Below are positions 1 to 7,669 of a stretch of DNA of 64,000 nucleotides, piece after piece. The notes below the pieces were generated by a model. That model did not search any database. It had not been told where the DNA came from and saw only the letters and a program-made list of their open reading frames with translations. Every line of letters begins with the position of its first letter. Within the stretch, counting starts at the first letter, position 1. This stretch comes from JBKCUA01 sp046318675 (GTDB lineage: Bacteria > Pseudomonadota > Alphaproteobacteria > JAJTHO01): NCBI GenBank assembly GCA_046318675.1, contig JBKCUA010000014.1, positions 1 through 64,000 of the forward strand. Reading direction: 5' to 3'. Made by a program: the position numbers and the translations under genes.

Positions 1-374
1 AAACCCAGACGGCTAAAGAATGAGGTGATTTCCCGCAGGGTTTGCTGCAACGGATGAATACTACCCACAGCCAAAGGGGCAGGTGACAGGGTAATGTCTA
101 CTTTTTCCCGAATTAATTTTTCCGCTTGCTCCGCCGCCAACAGCGTTTTTTTGCGCGCATCCAACGCCGTTGCAATCTCCTCTTTCAAGAGATTAATCGC
201 CGCACCAAAGGATTTACGCTCCGCAGGTGGAAGGCTACCAAGTGTTTGCAGTAATGCGGTTATACTGCCTTTTTTTCCTAATAATGCAACGCGCAACTCT
301 TCCGTTGCTGCGCTGGAAAAGGTAACAGCAATGGCGGCCATTGCCTCACTTTTCATGGTCTCTAGAGAATTCAT
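1..374 (-). CDS. pheS: Phenylalanyl-tRNA synthetase alpha subunit, N-terminal part (cut by window edge)
   Basis: The minus strand encodes a continuous open frame of 124 codons running off the left edge. It begins with ATG at 374-372 and has a second possible ATG six codons later. The translation has the coiled-coil tRNA-binding arm typical of PheS: an LGKKGSITALLQTLGSLP segment, then basic and acidic helices, then DITL followed by the GSIHPLQQTLREI block that leads into the catalytic domain. PheS is half of the alpha2-beta2 enzyme that charges tRNA-Phe in the cytoplasm. The catalytic domain lies outside the window. It is transcribed divergently from ilvC, with 120 bp between the two starts. 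I saw no T-box or leader attenuator in that gap. Confidence 0.88.
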   Translation of the reverse strand, partial: MNSLETMKSEAMAAIAVTFSSAATEELRVALLGKKGSITALLQTLGSLPPAERKSFGAAINLLKEEIATALDARKKTLLAAEQAEKLIREKVDITLSPAPLAVGSIHPLQQTLREITSFFSRLG

Positions 375-436
375 GCCACACGCTGATAGAACATCCATAC
401 CCTTAAGAGCAAGGGCGAAAACAGTGCGAAAACTGA

Positions 437-465
437 TTGCATCGCCTTCAGCCCTAGCCTATGGT
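437..465 (+). promoter_or_regulatory. Candidate sigma-70 promoter for ilvC
   Basis: TTGCAT at 437-442 and TATGGT at 460-465 are separated by exactly 17 bp. This would start transcription near 472, about 23 nt upstream of the ilvC ATG, with the AAGGAAGG ribosome-binding site inside the leader. The assignment is by motif only. Confidence 0.4.
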
Positions 466-494
466 GGCTGCCTTTTCACAAGGAAGGCTTGACC

Positions 495-1532
495 ATGACC
501 ACCCCTGCGGCACTGAAAGTGTTTTACGACAAAGACGCTAAAATCAATGATATTCTGAGCAAGAACATTGCCATCATCGGCTACGGCAGCCAAGGGCACG
601 CCCACGCTCAAAACTTACGGGACAGCGGCGCAAAAAACATTGTCATCGGTCTTCGCATTGGTTCTGAGTCGGCCAAAAAAGCCGAAGCTGCGGGTTTTAC
701 CGTACAAGACCCGGCTAAAGCCGCCGCCAACGCCAACGTGGTGATGATTCTTGTTCCCGATGAAAAACAAGAAGAACTCTATACCCAGCACCTCAAAGAC
801 AGCCTACCCAAAGGTGCGGCATTATTGTTTGCCCATGGTCTCAATATTCATTTTGGCTTGATCGAAGCCCGCCCTGATCTCGACGTGCTAATGGTGGCTC
901 CTAAAGGCCCTGGCCATACCGTTCGCGGTGAATATCAGCGCGGCGGCGGGGTTCCCTGTCTTCTTGCTATTCATCAAGACGCCAGCGGCCACGCCCGCGC
1001 CCTGGGTCTTGCCTACGCTAGTGCCATCGGCGGTGGCCGTGCCGGCATCATCGAAACCACCTTCAAAGAAGAATGCGAAACCGATTTATTCGGCGAACAA
1101 GCCGTGCTCTGCGGTGGTCTTTCTGCCCTTATCAAAGCCGGGTTTGAAACTCTTGTCGAAGCAGGGTACAGCCCGGAAATGGCCTATTTTGAATGCCTCC
1201 ATGAAGTAAAGCTCATCGTTGACCTTATTTATGAAGGCGGCCTAGCCACCATGCGCTACTCCATCTCCAACACTGCTGAGTACGGCGACTACCGTACCGG
1301 GGAACGTATTGTTACCGATCAGACCAAAGCCGAAATGCGCCGAGTGCTGGATGACATTCAATCCGGACGCTTTGTCCGGGATTGGGTGTTGGAAAATAAG
1401 GCTGGTTGCCCATCCTTTAAGGCTACCCGTCGGCGTGAGGCTGGCCATCCTATTGAAGCTGTGGGGCAACGCCTGCGCGCCATGATGCCTTGGCTGAAAG
1501 AAAAACGCTTGGTAGATACCAAAAAAAATTGA
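495..1532 (+). CDS. ilvC: Ketol-acid reductoisomerase (class I)
   Basis: Catalyses the NADPH-dependent isomeroreduction of acetolactate or acetohydroxybutyrate, the second step of valine, leucine and isoleucine synthesis. At 345 residues it is the size of the short class I enzymes. The N-terminal Rossmann fold shows IIGYGSQGHAHAQNL at residues 27-41 and a GLRIGSES specificity loop with serines suited to NADPH. The helical C-terminal domain has FGEQAVLCGG and the conserved ECLHEVKLIVDL segment carrying metal-binding acidic residues. The ATG at 495 is preferred because AAGGAAGG lies 8 nt before it; an in-frame TTG at 489 would sit almost on that site. It stands alone rather than with ilvBH. A tRNA-Leu gene follows 40 bp downstream. 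Confidence 0.96.
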   Translation: MTTPAALKVFYDKDAKINDILSKNIAIIGYGSQGHAHAQNLRDSGAKNIVIGLRIGSESAKKAEAAGFTVQDPAKAAANANVVMILVPDEKQEELYTQHLKDSLPKGAALLFAHGLNIHFGLIEARPDLDVLMVAPKGPGHTVRGEYQRGGGVPCLLAIHQDASGHARALGLAYASAIGGGRAGIIETTFKEECETDLFGEQAVLCGGLSALIKAGFETLVEAGYSPEMAYFECLHEVKLIVDLIYEGGLATMRYSISNTAEYGDYRTGERIVTDQTKAEMRRVLDDIQSGRFVRDWVLENKAGCPSFKATRRREAGHPIEAVGQRLRAMMPWLKEKRLVDTKKN

Positions 1533-1572
1533 TTGATGTAGTATCTTAAGGGCAGTATCAAGTGGTTGTAGA

Positions 1573-1656
1573 GCGGGTGTGGTGAAATGGCAGACACGCA
1601 AGATTTAGGTTCTTGTGCCGTAAGGCGTGGGGGTTCAAGTCCCTTCACCCGCACCA
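1573..1656 (+). tRNA. tRNA-Leu (anticodon UAG), CCA encoded
   Basis: The acceptor stem GCGGGTG (1573-1579) pairs with CACCCGC (1646-1652), followed by A and an encoded CCA. The anticodon stem CAAGA/TCTTG encloses the loop TTTAGGT, giving anticodon UAG, which reads CUN leucine codons. The long variable arm (TGCCGTAAGGCGT region) is that of a class II leucine tRNA, and the T arm GGGGTTCAAGTCCC is intact. Confidence 0.95.
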
Positions 1657-1698
1657 CCAATGGTTTTTAATCTATAAAGGAAAGTCAGGAATTTTTTC

Positions 1699-3057
1699 AT
1701 GCACGTTGAAGTCACAAAAACCGATGGCCTATCCCGTGAATTAAACCTGCGCGTGCCAAAAGCCCGCTGGGACTCTCAGGTTGAGGCTGAGCTTGGCCGT
1801 ATTGCCAAAACCGTCCGCCACGCGGGGTTCCGCCCCGGCAAAGTGCCTGTCAATGTCATCCGCACTCAATATGAAAAACAGGTTCGGGCTGAAGTCTTGG
1901 GTCGCACTATTAGTGAATCTGCGGATGAAGCTTTGCGCCAAATCAATCTAAAAATAGCGGGAAAGCCCTACGTCACTATTAATTCTACAAGCGACGATAT
2001 TGATTGCACGATTGCCTTGGATGTCCTGCCCGAGATACCCGCTATAGATTTTTCGGAGATTACCGTAGAAAAGTTTGTAGTACAACTTCCCGATGACCTT
2101 ATCACAAAACGCCTTGCGAATATAGCGCAAATGTTCGGTGAAGAATCCCCGGCCGATGCCGATCATGCGGCAACATGGAATGATATTGTTACTGTCAACA
2201 TCACTGTTACCAACACTACTACTGGTGCCGTCCTTAAAAAAGAGGAAGACCTGCGTTGGATATTAGAGAATCCGGAAGCACAACAGCCAGCGGATGCCAT
2301 ACTCCTTGGCCAGAAAATCGGCTTTACCACCATTGCTGAAACCGATGTTTTTAACGTACTGGAGCCTGATGCTCTTAAAGAAGCCGGGGCAGTGACCACC
2401 CATATTACCATCACAGGCATTCAACTTCTTAAACCACACCCTATTGATGACAGCCTGGCAAAAAAAACCGGAAACGAAACAATTTCTCAGACCGAAGAAT
2501 GGATCAAAAAAATGACCCTAGAAGGGTTTGAGGTGCCGATTAAAAACAAGCTGCGCCTGTCTCTCCTCAATGCTTTAGATTTAACGTATTCTTTTGATCT
2601 GCCCCCAAAAATGTTGGAAAATGAGCGTACTGTCGTCACCCGGCAATTGAATAAAAAAGCCAACGCCTTAACTGAAAAAGACAAGGAAGAAATTGATAAC
2701 CTAACCAAGCGCCGGGTGAAGCTAGGCCTTTTGTTGGGGTATCTTGGCGATCAACAAAAAATTGATGCCAGTGATGATGATGTGTACAAAGCCATCAACG
2801 CTATGATCGCCAATAGCCATCCAAGCGAACGAAAAGGCTATCTGGAATTTTTCCGTAATAACCCCCAAGCTATTGAGAGTGTTCGTGGCTCCGTATATGA
2901 AAACAAAGTCACGGACTGGTTGCTTGAAAAAATCACCGTCACGGAAAAGCCGATTACCATTGATGAGCTTCGTGAGCTTATAAAACAAGACGAAGACGAA
3001 AGCGACAACATTGCAGAAGAGCACGCCCACGATGAGCATTCCGGGCATTCACACTGA
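1699..3057 (+). CDS. tig: Trigger factor, ribosome-associated chaperone and prolyl isomerase
   Basis: A 452-residue protein that binds the ribosome exit tunnel and shelters nascent chains. The ribosome-docking signature GFRPGKVP is at residues 43-50 of the N-terminal domain. The middle is the FKBP-like isomerase region, and the C-terminal helical arms form the substrate cradle. The tail is strongly acidic and histidine-rich (EEHAHDEHSGHSH), a feature seen in some trigger factors that suggests metal binding. The usual clpP-clpX-lon neighbours are absent; instead a small acidic gene is translationally coupled, its ATG overlapping the tig TGA by one base. Confidence 0.95.
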   Translation: MHVEVTKTDGLSRELNLRVPKARWDSQVEAELGRIAKTVRHAGFRPGKVPVNVIRTQYEKQVRAEVLGRTISESADEALRQINLKIAGKPYVTINSTSDDIDCTIALDVLPEIPAIDFSEITVEKFVVQLPDDLITKRLANIAQMFGEESPADADHAATWNDIVTVNITVTNTTTGAVLKKEEDLRWILENPEAQQPADAILLGQKIGFTTIAETDVFNVLEPDALKEAGAVTTHITITGIQLLKPHPIDDSLAKKTGNETISQTEEWIKKMTLEGFEVPIKNKLRLSLLNALDLTYSFDLPPKMLENERTVVTRQLNKKANALTEKDKEEIDNLTKRRVKLGLLLGYLGDQQKIDASDDDVYKAINAMIANSHPSERKGYLEFFRNNPQAIESVRGSVYENKVTDWLLEKITVTEKPITIDELRELIKQDEDESDNIAEEHAHDEHSGHSH

Positions 3058-3296
3058 TGCCTGATTATTTTGATGGTTTTCGCATTAAGGGAAAGCTTGA
3101 TGAGGCAATTTTTCTTGTCGGCGATCTCTTTTCAAACGAACAACGTAATTACATCATTGAATATAGAGACGCAGGCGAATGGTGGTTAGCTTTTGACACA
3201 TTATGTGAGATTCTTGCGGAAGAAGAATTACCTGTTAGCCAACAGCTCTCTGACATTCTGAAAGAAATAAAACAAATGTTTGAAGCATCAATCTAG
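3057..3296 (+). CDS. Small acidic protein, resembles MafI-type immunity proteins
   Basis: Encodes 79 residues and starts inside the tig stop codon (TGATG), so translation is probably coupled. The protein is acidic and helical, with the pattern FSNEQRNYIIEYRDAGEWW, then a leucine-rich helix, then EEELPVS and a final amphipathic helix. That order (an 'E..YI..F.D.GE..LA...L...L.EE.IP.S' type pattern) is what I remember for the MafI-like immunity family. No toxin gene is adjacent, so an immunity role is only a guess. It could equally be a small tig-associated protein of unknown function. Confidence 0.6.
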   Translation: MPDYFDGFRIKGKLDEAIFLVGDLFSNEQRNYIIEYRDAGEWWLAFDTLCEILAEEELPVSQQLSDILKEIKQMFEASI

Positions 3297-3319
3297 ACTG
3301 CGCTTATATGCCAGTATTG

Positions 3320-3868
3320 CTACAACTTCGGTAACGTCACACCTCTTTGCCCCATGTACTTACCGCCGCGATCTTTATAAGAGACTTCGGGCGCGCTAGA
3401 GCCTTGCAGGAACAAAAACTGGCAAATCCCTTCATTGGCGTAAATTTTCGCGGGCAGGGGGGTGGTGTTGGAAATCTCAATCGTCACATGGCCCTCCCAC
3501 TCAGGCTCCAGCGGCGTGACGTTAACGATAATCCCGCACCGGGCATAGGTGGACTTACCAAGGCAAATCACCAAAATATCCCGAGGAATGCGAAAATATT
3601 CGACCGTACGGGCAAGGGCAAAACTATTCGGAGGAATGATACACACATCGGTGGTGCGATCGACAAAACTCTGGGCTGAAAAAGATTTGGGATCAATAGT
3701 AGCGGAGTCAACATTGGTAAATATCTTGAAGGCATCAGCCACCCTAGCGTCATAGCCATAAGACGACAGGCCATAACTAATCACCCCATCCCGGCGTTGC
3801 GCCTCAACAAATGGCTCAATCATCCCGGCTTGGGCAAGACGACGAATAGCGTGATCGGGAAGAATCAT
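3320..3868 (-). CDS. dcd: dCTP deaminase
   Basis: Converts dCTP to dUTP, feeding thymidylate synthesis; thyX later in this window would use the resulting dUMP. The 182-residue length is normal for the trimeric enzyme. The segment ICLGKSTYARCGIIVNVTPL and then EPEWEGHVTIEISN contain the catalytic glutamate and the family's nucleotide-binding core. The C-terminus KYMGQRGVTLPKL is the usual nucleotide-capping tail. The start ATG overlaps the TGA of the small upstream gene (ATGA), so the two may be co-translated. Confidence 0.95.
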   Translation of the reverse strand: MILPDHAIRRLAQAGMIEPFVEAQRRDGVISYGLSSYGYDARVADAFKIFTNVDSATIDPKSFSAQSFVDRTTDVCIIPPNSFALARTVEYFRIPRDILVICLGKSTYARCGIIVNVTPLEPEWEGHVTIEISNTTPLPAKIYANEGICQFLFLQGSSAPEVSYKDRGGKYMGQRGVTLPKL

Positions 3869-4068
3869 AATTGATGAGTAATGAGTAGTGAGTGGCGAGT
3901 GGTGTTGTCGACGTCTTGTTTTAAAATAGTATTTGAATCACAACCTACAGAGGAAAAAGAGAGCAACTCACCACTCACCACGCCCCGCTCACCCTCTTTG
4001 CGTTTACGCAAATTTCCCCGCAACGCCGCCGCAAGACGTGCCGTACGGGCATCTTGAGGGGTGGTCAT
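3865..4068 (-). CDS. Small conserved hypothetical protein with an altered C-terminus
   Basis: Encodes 67 residues. The first 24 (MTTPQDARTARLAAALRGNL then RKRK) resemble a small basic alphaproteobacterial protein of unknown function that usually continues with a short basic tail. Here the remaining residues have no such character and are encoded by an imperfect inverted-repeat stretch (3883-3984). The C-terminus therefore looks like the product of an insertion. Its stop codon overlaps the dcd start. It lies 8 bp downstream of the tsf stop. Whether it is still functional cannot be judged. Confidence 0.45.
   Translation of the reverse strand: MTTPQDARTARLAAALRGNLRKRKEGERGVVSGELLSFSSVGCDSNTILKQDVDNTTRHSLLITHQL
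3883..3984. repeat. Imperfect palindromic insertion-like segment
   Basis: A left arm rich in GAGTGG/GAGTAG units (3883-3907) and a right arm CAACTCACCACTCACCACG (3964-3982) are inverted copies: reversing the right arm gives GTGGTGAGTGGTGAGTTG, against GTGGCGAGTGGTGTTG on the left. About 56 bp of A+T-rich DNA lies between them. The segment falls inside the 3' half of the small gene upstream of dcd. It resembles a small palindromic element, but no other copy is seen in the window. Confidence 0.45.
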
Positions 4069-4076
4069 GGGAACAA

Positions 4077-5006
4077 TTACCCCGCCAGTTGTTGCGCTAC
4101 TTCGGCGGCAAAGTCCTTGCTTTCCTTCTCAATACCTTCGCCCAAGAAAAACCGCGCAAAACCAGCAATTTTCACCGGGCTACCAAGGGCTTTGCCTTGC
4201 TGTTCCACAAGGGCGCGGATGGTGAGCTTGTCGTCACGGACGTACGGCTGTTCCAACAACACTACTTCCTCATAGTACTTACGCACCCGGCCATCCACCA
4301 TTTTGCCAATGATTTCCTCTGGCTTACCAGACGCACGCGCCTGTTCCGCCAAGACGTTGCGTTCACGCTCAAGAGCTTGAGGGTCAACACTGGAAATATC
4401 CAACGCTTGAGGCGCAGCAGCGGCAACGTGAAGGGCAATATTTTTACCCAGCTCGCTTAATTTGTCCGCAGCAGCAGCAGACTCCAACGCCACCAGCACG
4501 CCAATTTTACCAAGACCCGGCGCGACGTCATTGTGAACATAACCAACAACAACACCTTGATTCACCGACAGACGCGTCACGCGGCGCAGGCTCATATTCT
4601 CGCCAATCGTCGCCACCAAGCCTGTCAATGTATCGGCTACGGTCTTTCCGCCCGCCAACAAAAGAGTTTTCAACGTATCAATATCCACGGCATTTTTGTC
4701 GAGGCCAGCTTTAGCACTTTCACGGCAAAATCCCTGAAACTGCTCATTACGCGCCACAAAATCGGTTTCCGCGTTGACCTCCAGCACAAGGCCACTGGTC
4801 GCCGCTGTCACAACGGCCACCAGACCCTCCGCCGCCACACGGCCAGCTTTTTTGGCCGCTGCGGATAAGCCTTTTTTACGCAGCCAGTCCACCGCCGCTT
4901 CCAGATCGCCCTTGGCTTCTTCTAAAGCCTTTTTGCAATCAAGCATCCCGGCACCGGTTTTTTCCCGTAAATCCCGCACTTGGGCGGCTGAAATTACAAT
5001 GGTCAT
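4077..5006 (-). CDS. tsf: Translation elongation factor Ts
   Basis: The 309-residue guanine-nucleotide exchange factor for EF-Tu. The N-terminal UBA-like domain has the signature VRDLREKTGAGMLDCKKAL. The core carries the TDFVARN motif near residue 80 that contacts EF-Tu, followed by the duplicated subdomains. It is the downstream partner of rpsB, the near-universal rpsB-tsf pair: its ATG overlaps the rpsB TGA by four bases (ATGA). pyrH, often next, is replaced here by a small hypothetical gene and dcd. Confidence 0.97.
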   Translation of the reverse strand: MTIVISAAQVRDLREKTGAGMLDCKKALEEAKGDLEAAVDWLRKKGLSAAAKKAGRVAAEGLVAVVTAATSGLVLEVNAETDFVARNEQFQGFCRESAKAGLDKNAVDIDTLKTLLLAGGKTVADTLTGLVATIGENMSLRRVTRLSVNQGVVVGYVHNDVAPGLGKIGVLVALESAAAADKLSELGKNIALHVAAAAPQALDISSVDPQALERERNVLAEQARASGKPEEIIGKMVDGRVRKYYEEVVLLEQPYVRDDKLTIRALVEQQGKALGSPVKIAGFARFFLGEGIEKESKDFAAEVAQQLAG

Positions 5007-5773
5007 GCGGCGGCTCCTTCATTGGTTTTTTCATCAGCAGCAGGAAGGTCTTCCAGCGCACCTAAATCCACACCGCTGGCCACCATGGCTTCCTGCATCC
5101 CGCCCAAAGCAGCCGCAGCAAAAAGATCACAGTACAGCTCAATCGCCCGGCGGGCATCATCGTTGCCGGGAATCGGGTAACGAATACCTTCGGGATCGCA
5201 GTTGCTATCCAGCACGGCAATCACGGGGATTTTCAGAACGTTGGCTTCTTCAATGGCAATAGATTCTTTATTGGTGTCAATAATAACCACCAAATCCGGT
5301 TGCCCGCCCATGTCTTTAATGCCGCCCAAAACCTGCTCCAGCTTGTCCCGACGACGGGTCAGCATGATTTGCTCTTTCTTTGTCAACCCTTCCATTGGGT
5401 TGCTAAGCTTTTCATCAATTTCCTTGAGGGTTTTCAGGGAATTGGAAACGGTTTTCCAGTTGGTAAGCATCCCGCCCAGCCAACGGTGATTCACAAAGTG
5501 CTGACCACACTTGCGCGCCGTTTCAGCAATAACATCGGCAGCCTGACGCTTACTGGCTACAAACAGAACACGCCCACCCTTGGCAACGGTGTTGTGAATC
5601 ACCACCAATGCTTGGTGCAACAAGGGCACGGTCTGTTCCAAATCAAGGATATGCACCCCGTTGCGGGAGCCGTATAAATACGGCTTCATCCGGGGGTTCC
5701 AACGCCGGGTCGTGTGACCGAAGTGCACCCCCGCGTTGACAAGTTGCCGCAGACTAAAATGCGGGACGGCCAT
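5003..5773 (-). CDS. rpsB: 30S ribosomal protein S2
   Basis: About 256 residues from the ATG at 5773. An upstream in-frame start would add 11 residues, but MAVPHFSLRQL fits the family start, and GGAAAGGAAA precedes it at a good distance. The protein shows the S2 hallmarks: LVNAGVHFGHTTRRWNP, the coiled-coil insertion, HRWLGGMLTNW, and PVIAVLDSNCDPEGIRYPIPGNDDA. It sits on the small subunit and recruits S1. It leads the rpsB-tsf operon. The 120 bp leader upstream separates it from hprK, which reads in the same direction. Confidence 0.97.
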   Translation of the reverse strand: MAVPHFSLRQLVNAGVHFGHTTRRWNPRMKPYLYGSRNGVHILDLEQTVPLLHQALVVIHNTVAKGGRVLFVASKRQAADVIAETARKCGQHFVNHRWLGGMLTNWKTVSNSLKTLKEIDEKLSNPMEGLTKKEQIMLTRRRDKLEQVLGGIKDMGGQPDLVVIIDTNKESIAIEEANVLKIPVIAVLDSNCDPEGIRYPIPGNDDARRAIELYCDLFAAAALGGMQEAMVASGVDLGALEDLPAADEKTNEGAAA

Positions 5774-5893
5774 AATCTCAGTTTCCTTTCCTGTTAAAAC
5801 CGCCACAGGCTGACACGGAAAAACCGCACAGAAAAGCCACCTGTGTGAGAGATATGGTGCTTGTAGCGTTACTAAAAACTCAACGCAAGCAAT

Positions 5894-6289
5894 TTATTGC
5901 TTTCCAGCCCAATAAAACCCACACGCCCCCGCCTGTCGCTCTGGCAGGCGGATACCGGGCAGGGACATCCCCGCCACCAGAATTTCTTCTATTTCCGGTA
6001 AAGGTTCCGCCTCGCCAAGAGCAATAACAAACGTAACCGCAACGCAGCGGCGATAGGGCACACGCACAATGCCCGCCCCGCGCACCTCCAACAGCCCGGC
6101 CAGTGCCGCCGCGGGTCTGGCCACCACAAGGCCACCCTCAATGGACAGCTCCACCTGATCGTCCGCCACCAGCGTCCCGCCATAATCCTGAATCAAACAG
6201 CGGGCAAGTGAAGACTTACCACTGCCGGGCTTGCCGCGAATCAACAGGCCGCCCTTGGGCATCCAGACCGCTGTAGCGTGCTCAAGCAT
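5894..6289 (-). CDS. hprK: HPr kinase/phosphorylase, short alphaproteobacterial form
   Basis: 131 residues, corresponding to the C-terminal kinase/phosphorylase domain only, as is usual in alphaproteobacteria. The Walker A loop GKPGSGKSS is at residues 19-27, followed by VADDQV, which carries catalytic acidic residues, and LEVRGAGIVRVP, matching the HprK family signature. It phosphorylates or dephosphorylates the regulatory serine of HPr; an HPr with such a serine is encoded at 24.1 kb. It overlaps the upstream ABC permease by 8 bp instead of standing beside rapZ and EIIA as in many relatives. Confidence 0.85.
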   Translation of the reverse strand: MLEHATAVWMPKGGLLIRGKPGSGKSSLARCLIQDYGGTLVADDQVELSIEGGLVVARPAAALAGLLEVRGAGIVRVPYRRCVAVTFVIALGEAEPLPEIEEILVAGMSLPGIRLPERQAGACGFYWAGKQ

Positions 6290-6965
6290 AAGGATAGACA
6301 GGAATCCGACGCTCCGCCGCCCGAAACGCCGCGCTCAATAGTCCGCACACAACAAGATACAAAACCGCTGCGCCCAGGTAAAAAGGCAATGGCTGGTATG
6401 TTTTGGCCACCAGGGTACGGGTGACGCCCGTCAGCTCCATCAGGGTGACGGTACTGGCCAGCGCACTGGCCTTGACCAGAATAATCATCTCATTGCCCAG
6501 CTGCGGCAGGAGGCGGGGCAACGCCTGCGCCAACACAATCCGGCGAAAGCGCACAGCCCGCGCCATACCAAGGCTCTTAGCGGCCTCAATATCCCCCTTG
6601 GGCACATGATTGATCGCCCCGCGCAACGCCGCCCCCAAGTACGCGCCAGCGTTGAGACCAAGAGCCAGCACCGCGCACCAAAAAGGACTGTCCAAAAATC
6701 CGCGCCAAGCTATCGTACCGTGTAACCATTGCCACTGAGCCAATCCATAATAAATCAAAAATAACTGCACTAACAAAGGCGTGCCGCGGAAGAAAAAAAT
6801 ATACCCGGCAGTAAACCGTTGCAAAAAAACGCTGCGCCCACCCCGAAACGTACCCACGCCAAGGCCAATAACCGATCCCAATACCGCCGCCAGCGAAACA
6901 AGCTGTACCGTCAAGAATGCCCCCGCTACCAACGCCTCGCCATAGCGCACCACCCATTCAACCAT
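6282..6965 (-). CDS. Polar amino-acid ABC transporter permease (HisM/HisQ type)
   Basis: An inner-membrane permease of about 227 residues. It has an N-terminal hydrophobic segment, FFRGTPLLVQLFLIYY (the family's R-G-T-P-x-L-x-Q motif), and the EAA loop, here GDIEAAKSLGMARAVRFRR, that docks the ATPase. The start at 6965 (MVEWVVRYGEAL) is preferred over one 24 bp earlier because it gives an 8 bp overlap with the preceding permease gene. The ATPase and periplasmic binding protein are not encoded in this window, so the substrate is unknown. Confidence 0.87.
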   Translation of the reverse strand: MVEWVVRYGEALVAGAFLTVQLVSLAAVLGSVIGLGVGTFRGGRSVFLQRFTAGYIFFFRGTPLLVQLFLIYYGLAQWQWLHGTIAWRGFLDSPFWCAVLALGLNAGAYLGAALRGAINHVPKGDIEAAKSLGMARAVRFRRIVLAQALPRLLPQLGNEMIILVKASALASTVTLMELTGVTRTLVAKTYQPLPFYLGAAVLYLVVCGLLSAAFRAAERRIPVYPYA

Positions 6966-7644
6966 AGCCGCGCCTCGCCCAAGCCTCACCGCGCCGCAGC
7001 ACGGCGGTGCTAACCATCGTGACCATCAAATACAACCCTGCTGCGGCAATATAGAACGCAAAAGGCATTCCCGTTGCGGCCACGGCCACTTGGGTCTGAC
7101 GCATAAGTTCGGGCACACTGATCACCGATACCAACGCCGTGTCTTTCAATAACACCAAAAATACATTCCCCAGTCCCGGCAGTGCCAACCGCACTATTTG
7201 CGGCAACACCAGCCGCCGCACGCGCAGCCATCGCCCCATACCAAGGGAACGCCCGGCATCAATATCCCCCACGGGCACCTGCACCCACACCCCGCGCAAT
7301 ACCTCGCCCACAAGTGCCCCAAAGGATAATGATAAACCCAAGATTCCCACCACAAAAGGCGAAAGCACCACGGGTTTCACCCCCAGTACCTCACTGATAC
7401 TGTTAACCACCACGCTACCACCAAAGTATAGAGCCAACAACACGATAAGTTCCGGCACACTGCGAAAAAAAACAGCATAAGCAACGGCAAATCGTTGCAG
7501 AACAAAAATGCCCGACCGCTGCAACAACAACAAAAACGCACCCACAACCAAGGCACCGAACGCCGAACTCAAGGCTAGCAACACCGTCCAGCCAAAACCC
7601 TCCAGCAACAGCGGGGCAAAACTAATAAAGGAAAAAGAGGTCAT
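6958..7644 (-). CDS. Polar amino-acid ABC transporter permease (HisM/HisQ type)
   Basis: About 228 residues from MTSFSFISFAPL; an earlier in-frame start would add 27 unlikely residues, and AGAGG lies 5-9 nt before this ATG. It has FFRSVPELIVLLALYF (the R-G-T-P-like motif with SVPEL) and the EAA loop GDIDAGRSLGMGRWLRVRR. It pairs with the next permease in an overlapping arrangement, giving the heterodimeric membrane channel of a glutamine/arginine/histidine-type importer. It lies downstream of the tadD-like gene with 25 bp between them. Confidence 0.86.
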   Translation of the reverse strand: MTSFSFISFAPLLLEGFGWTVLLALSSAFGALVVGAFLLLLQRSGIFVLQRFAVAYAVFFRSVPELIVLLALYFGGSVVVNSISEVLGVKPVVLSPFVVGILGLSLSFGALVGEVLRGVWVQVPVGDIDAGRSLGMGRWLRVRRLVLPQIVRLALPGLGNVFLVLLKDTALVSVISVPELMRQTQVAVAATGMPFAFYIAAAGLYLMVTMVSTAVLRRGEAWARRGYG

Positions 7645-7669
7645 GGGTGAACCTCTATTATACCAAGAT

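Noticed and set aside
94..492. Plus-strand open frame of 132 codons at the left edge
   Set aside because: It is antisense to the recognisable PheS N-terminus on the minus strand and has no family features.
3933..4460. Plus-strand frame of 175 codons
   Set aside because: Shadow of tsf and the small gene upstream of dcd; the opposite strand encodes clear EF-Ts.
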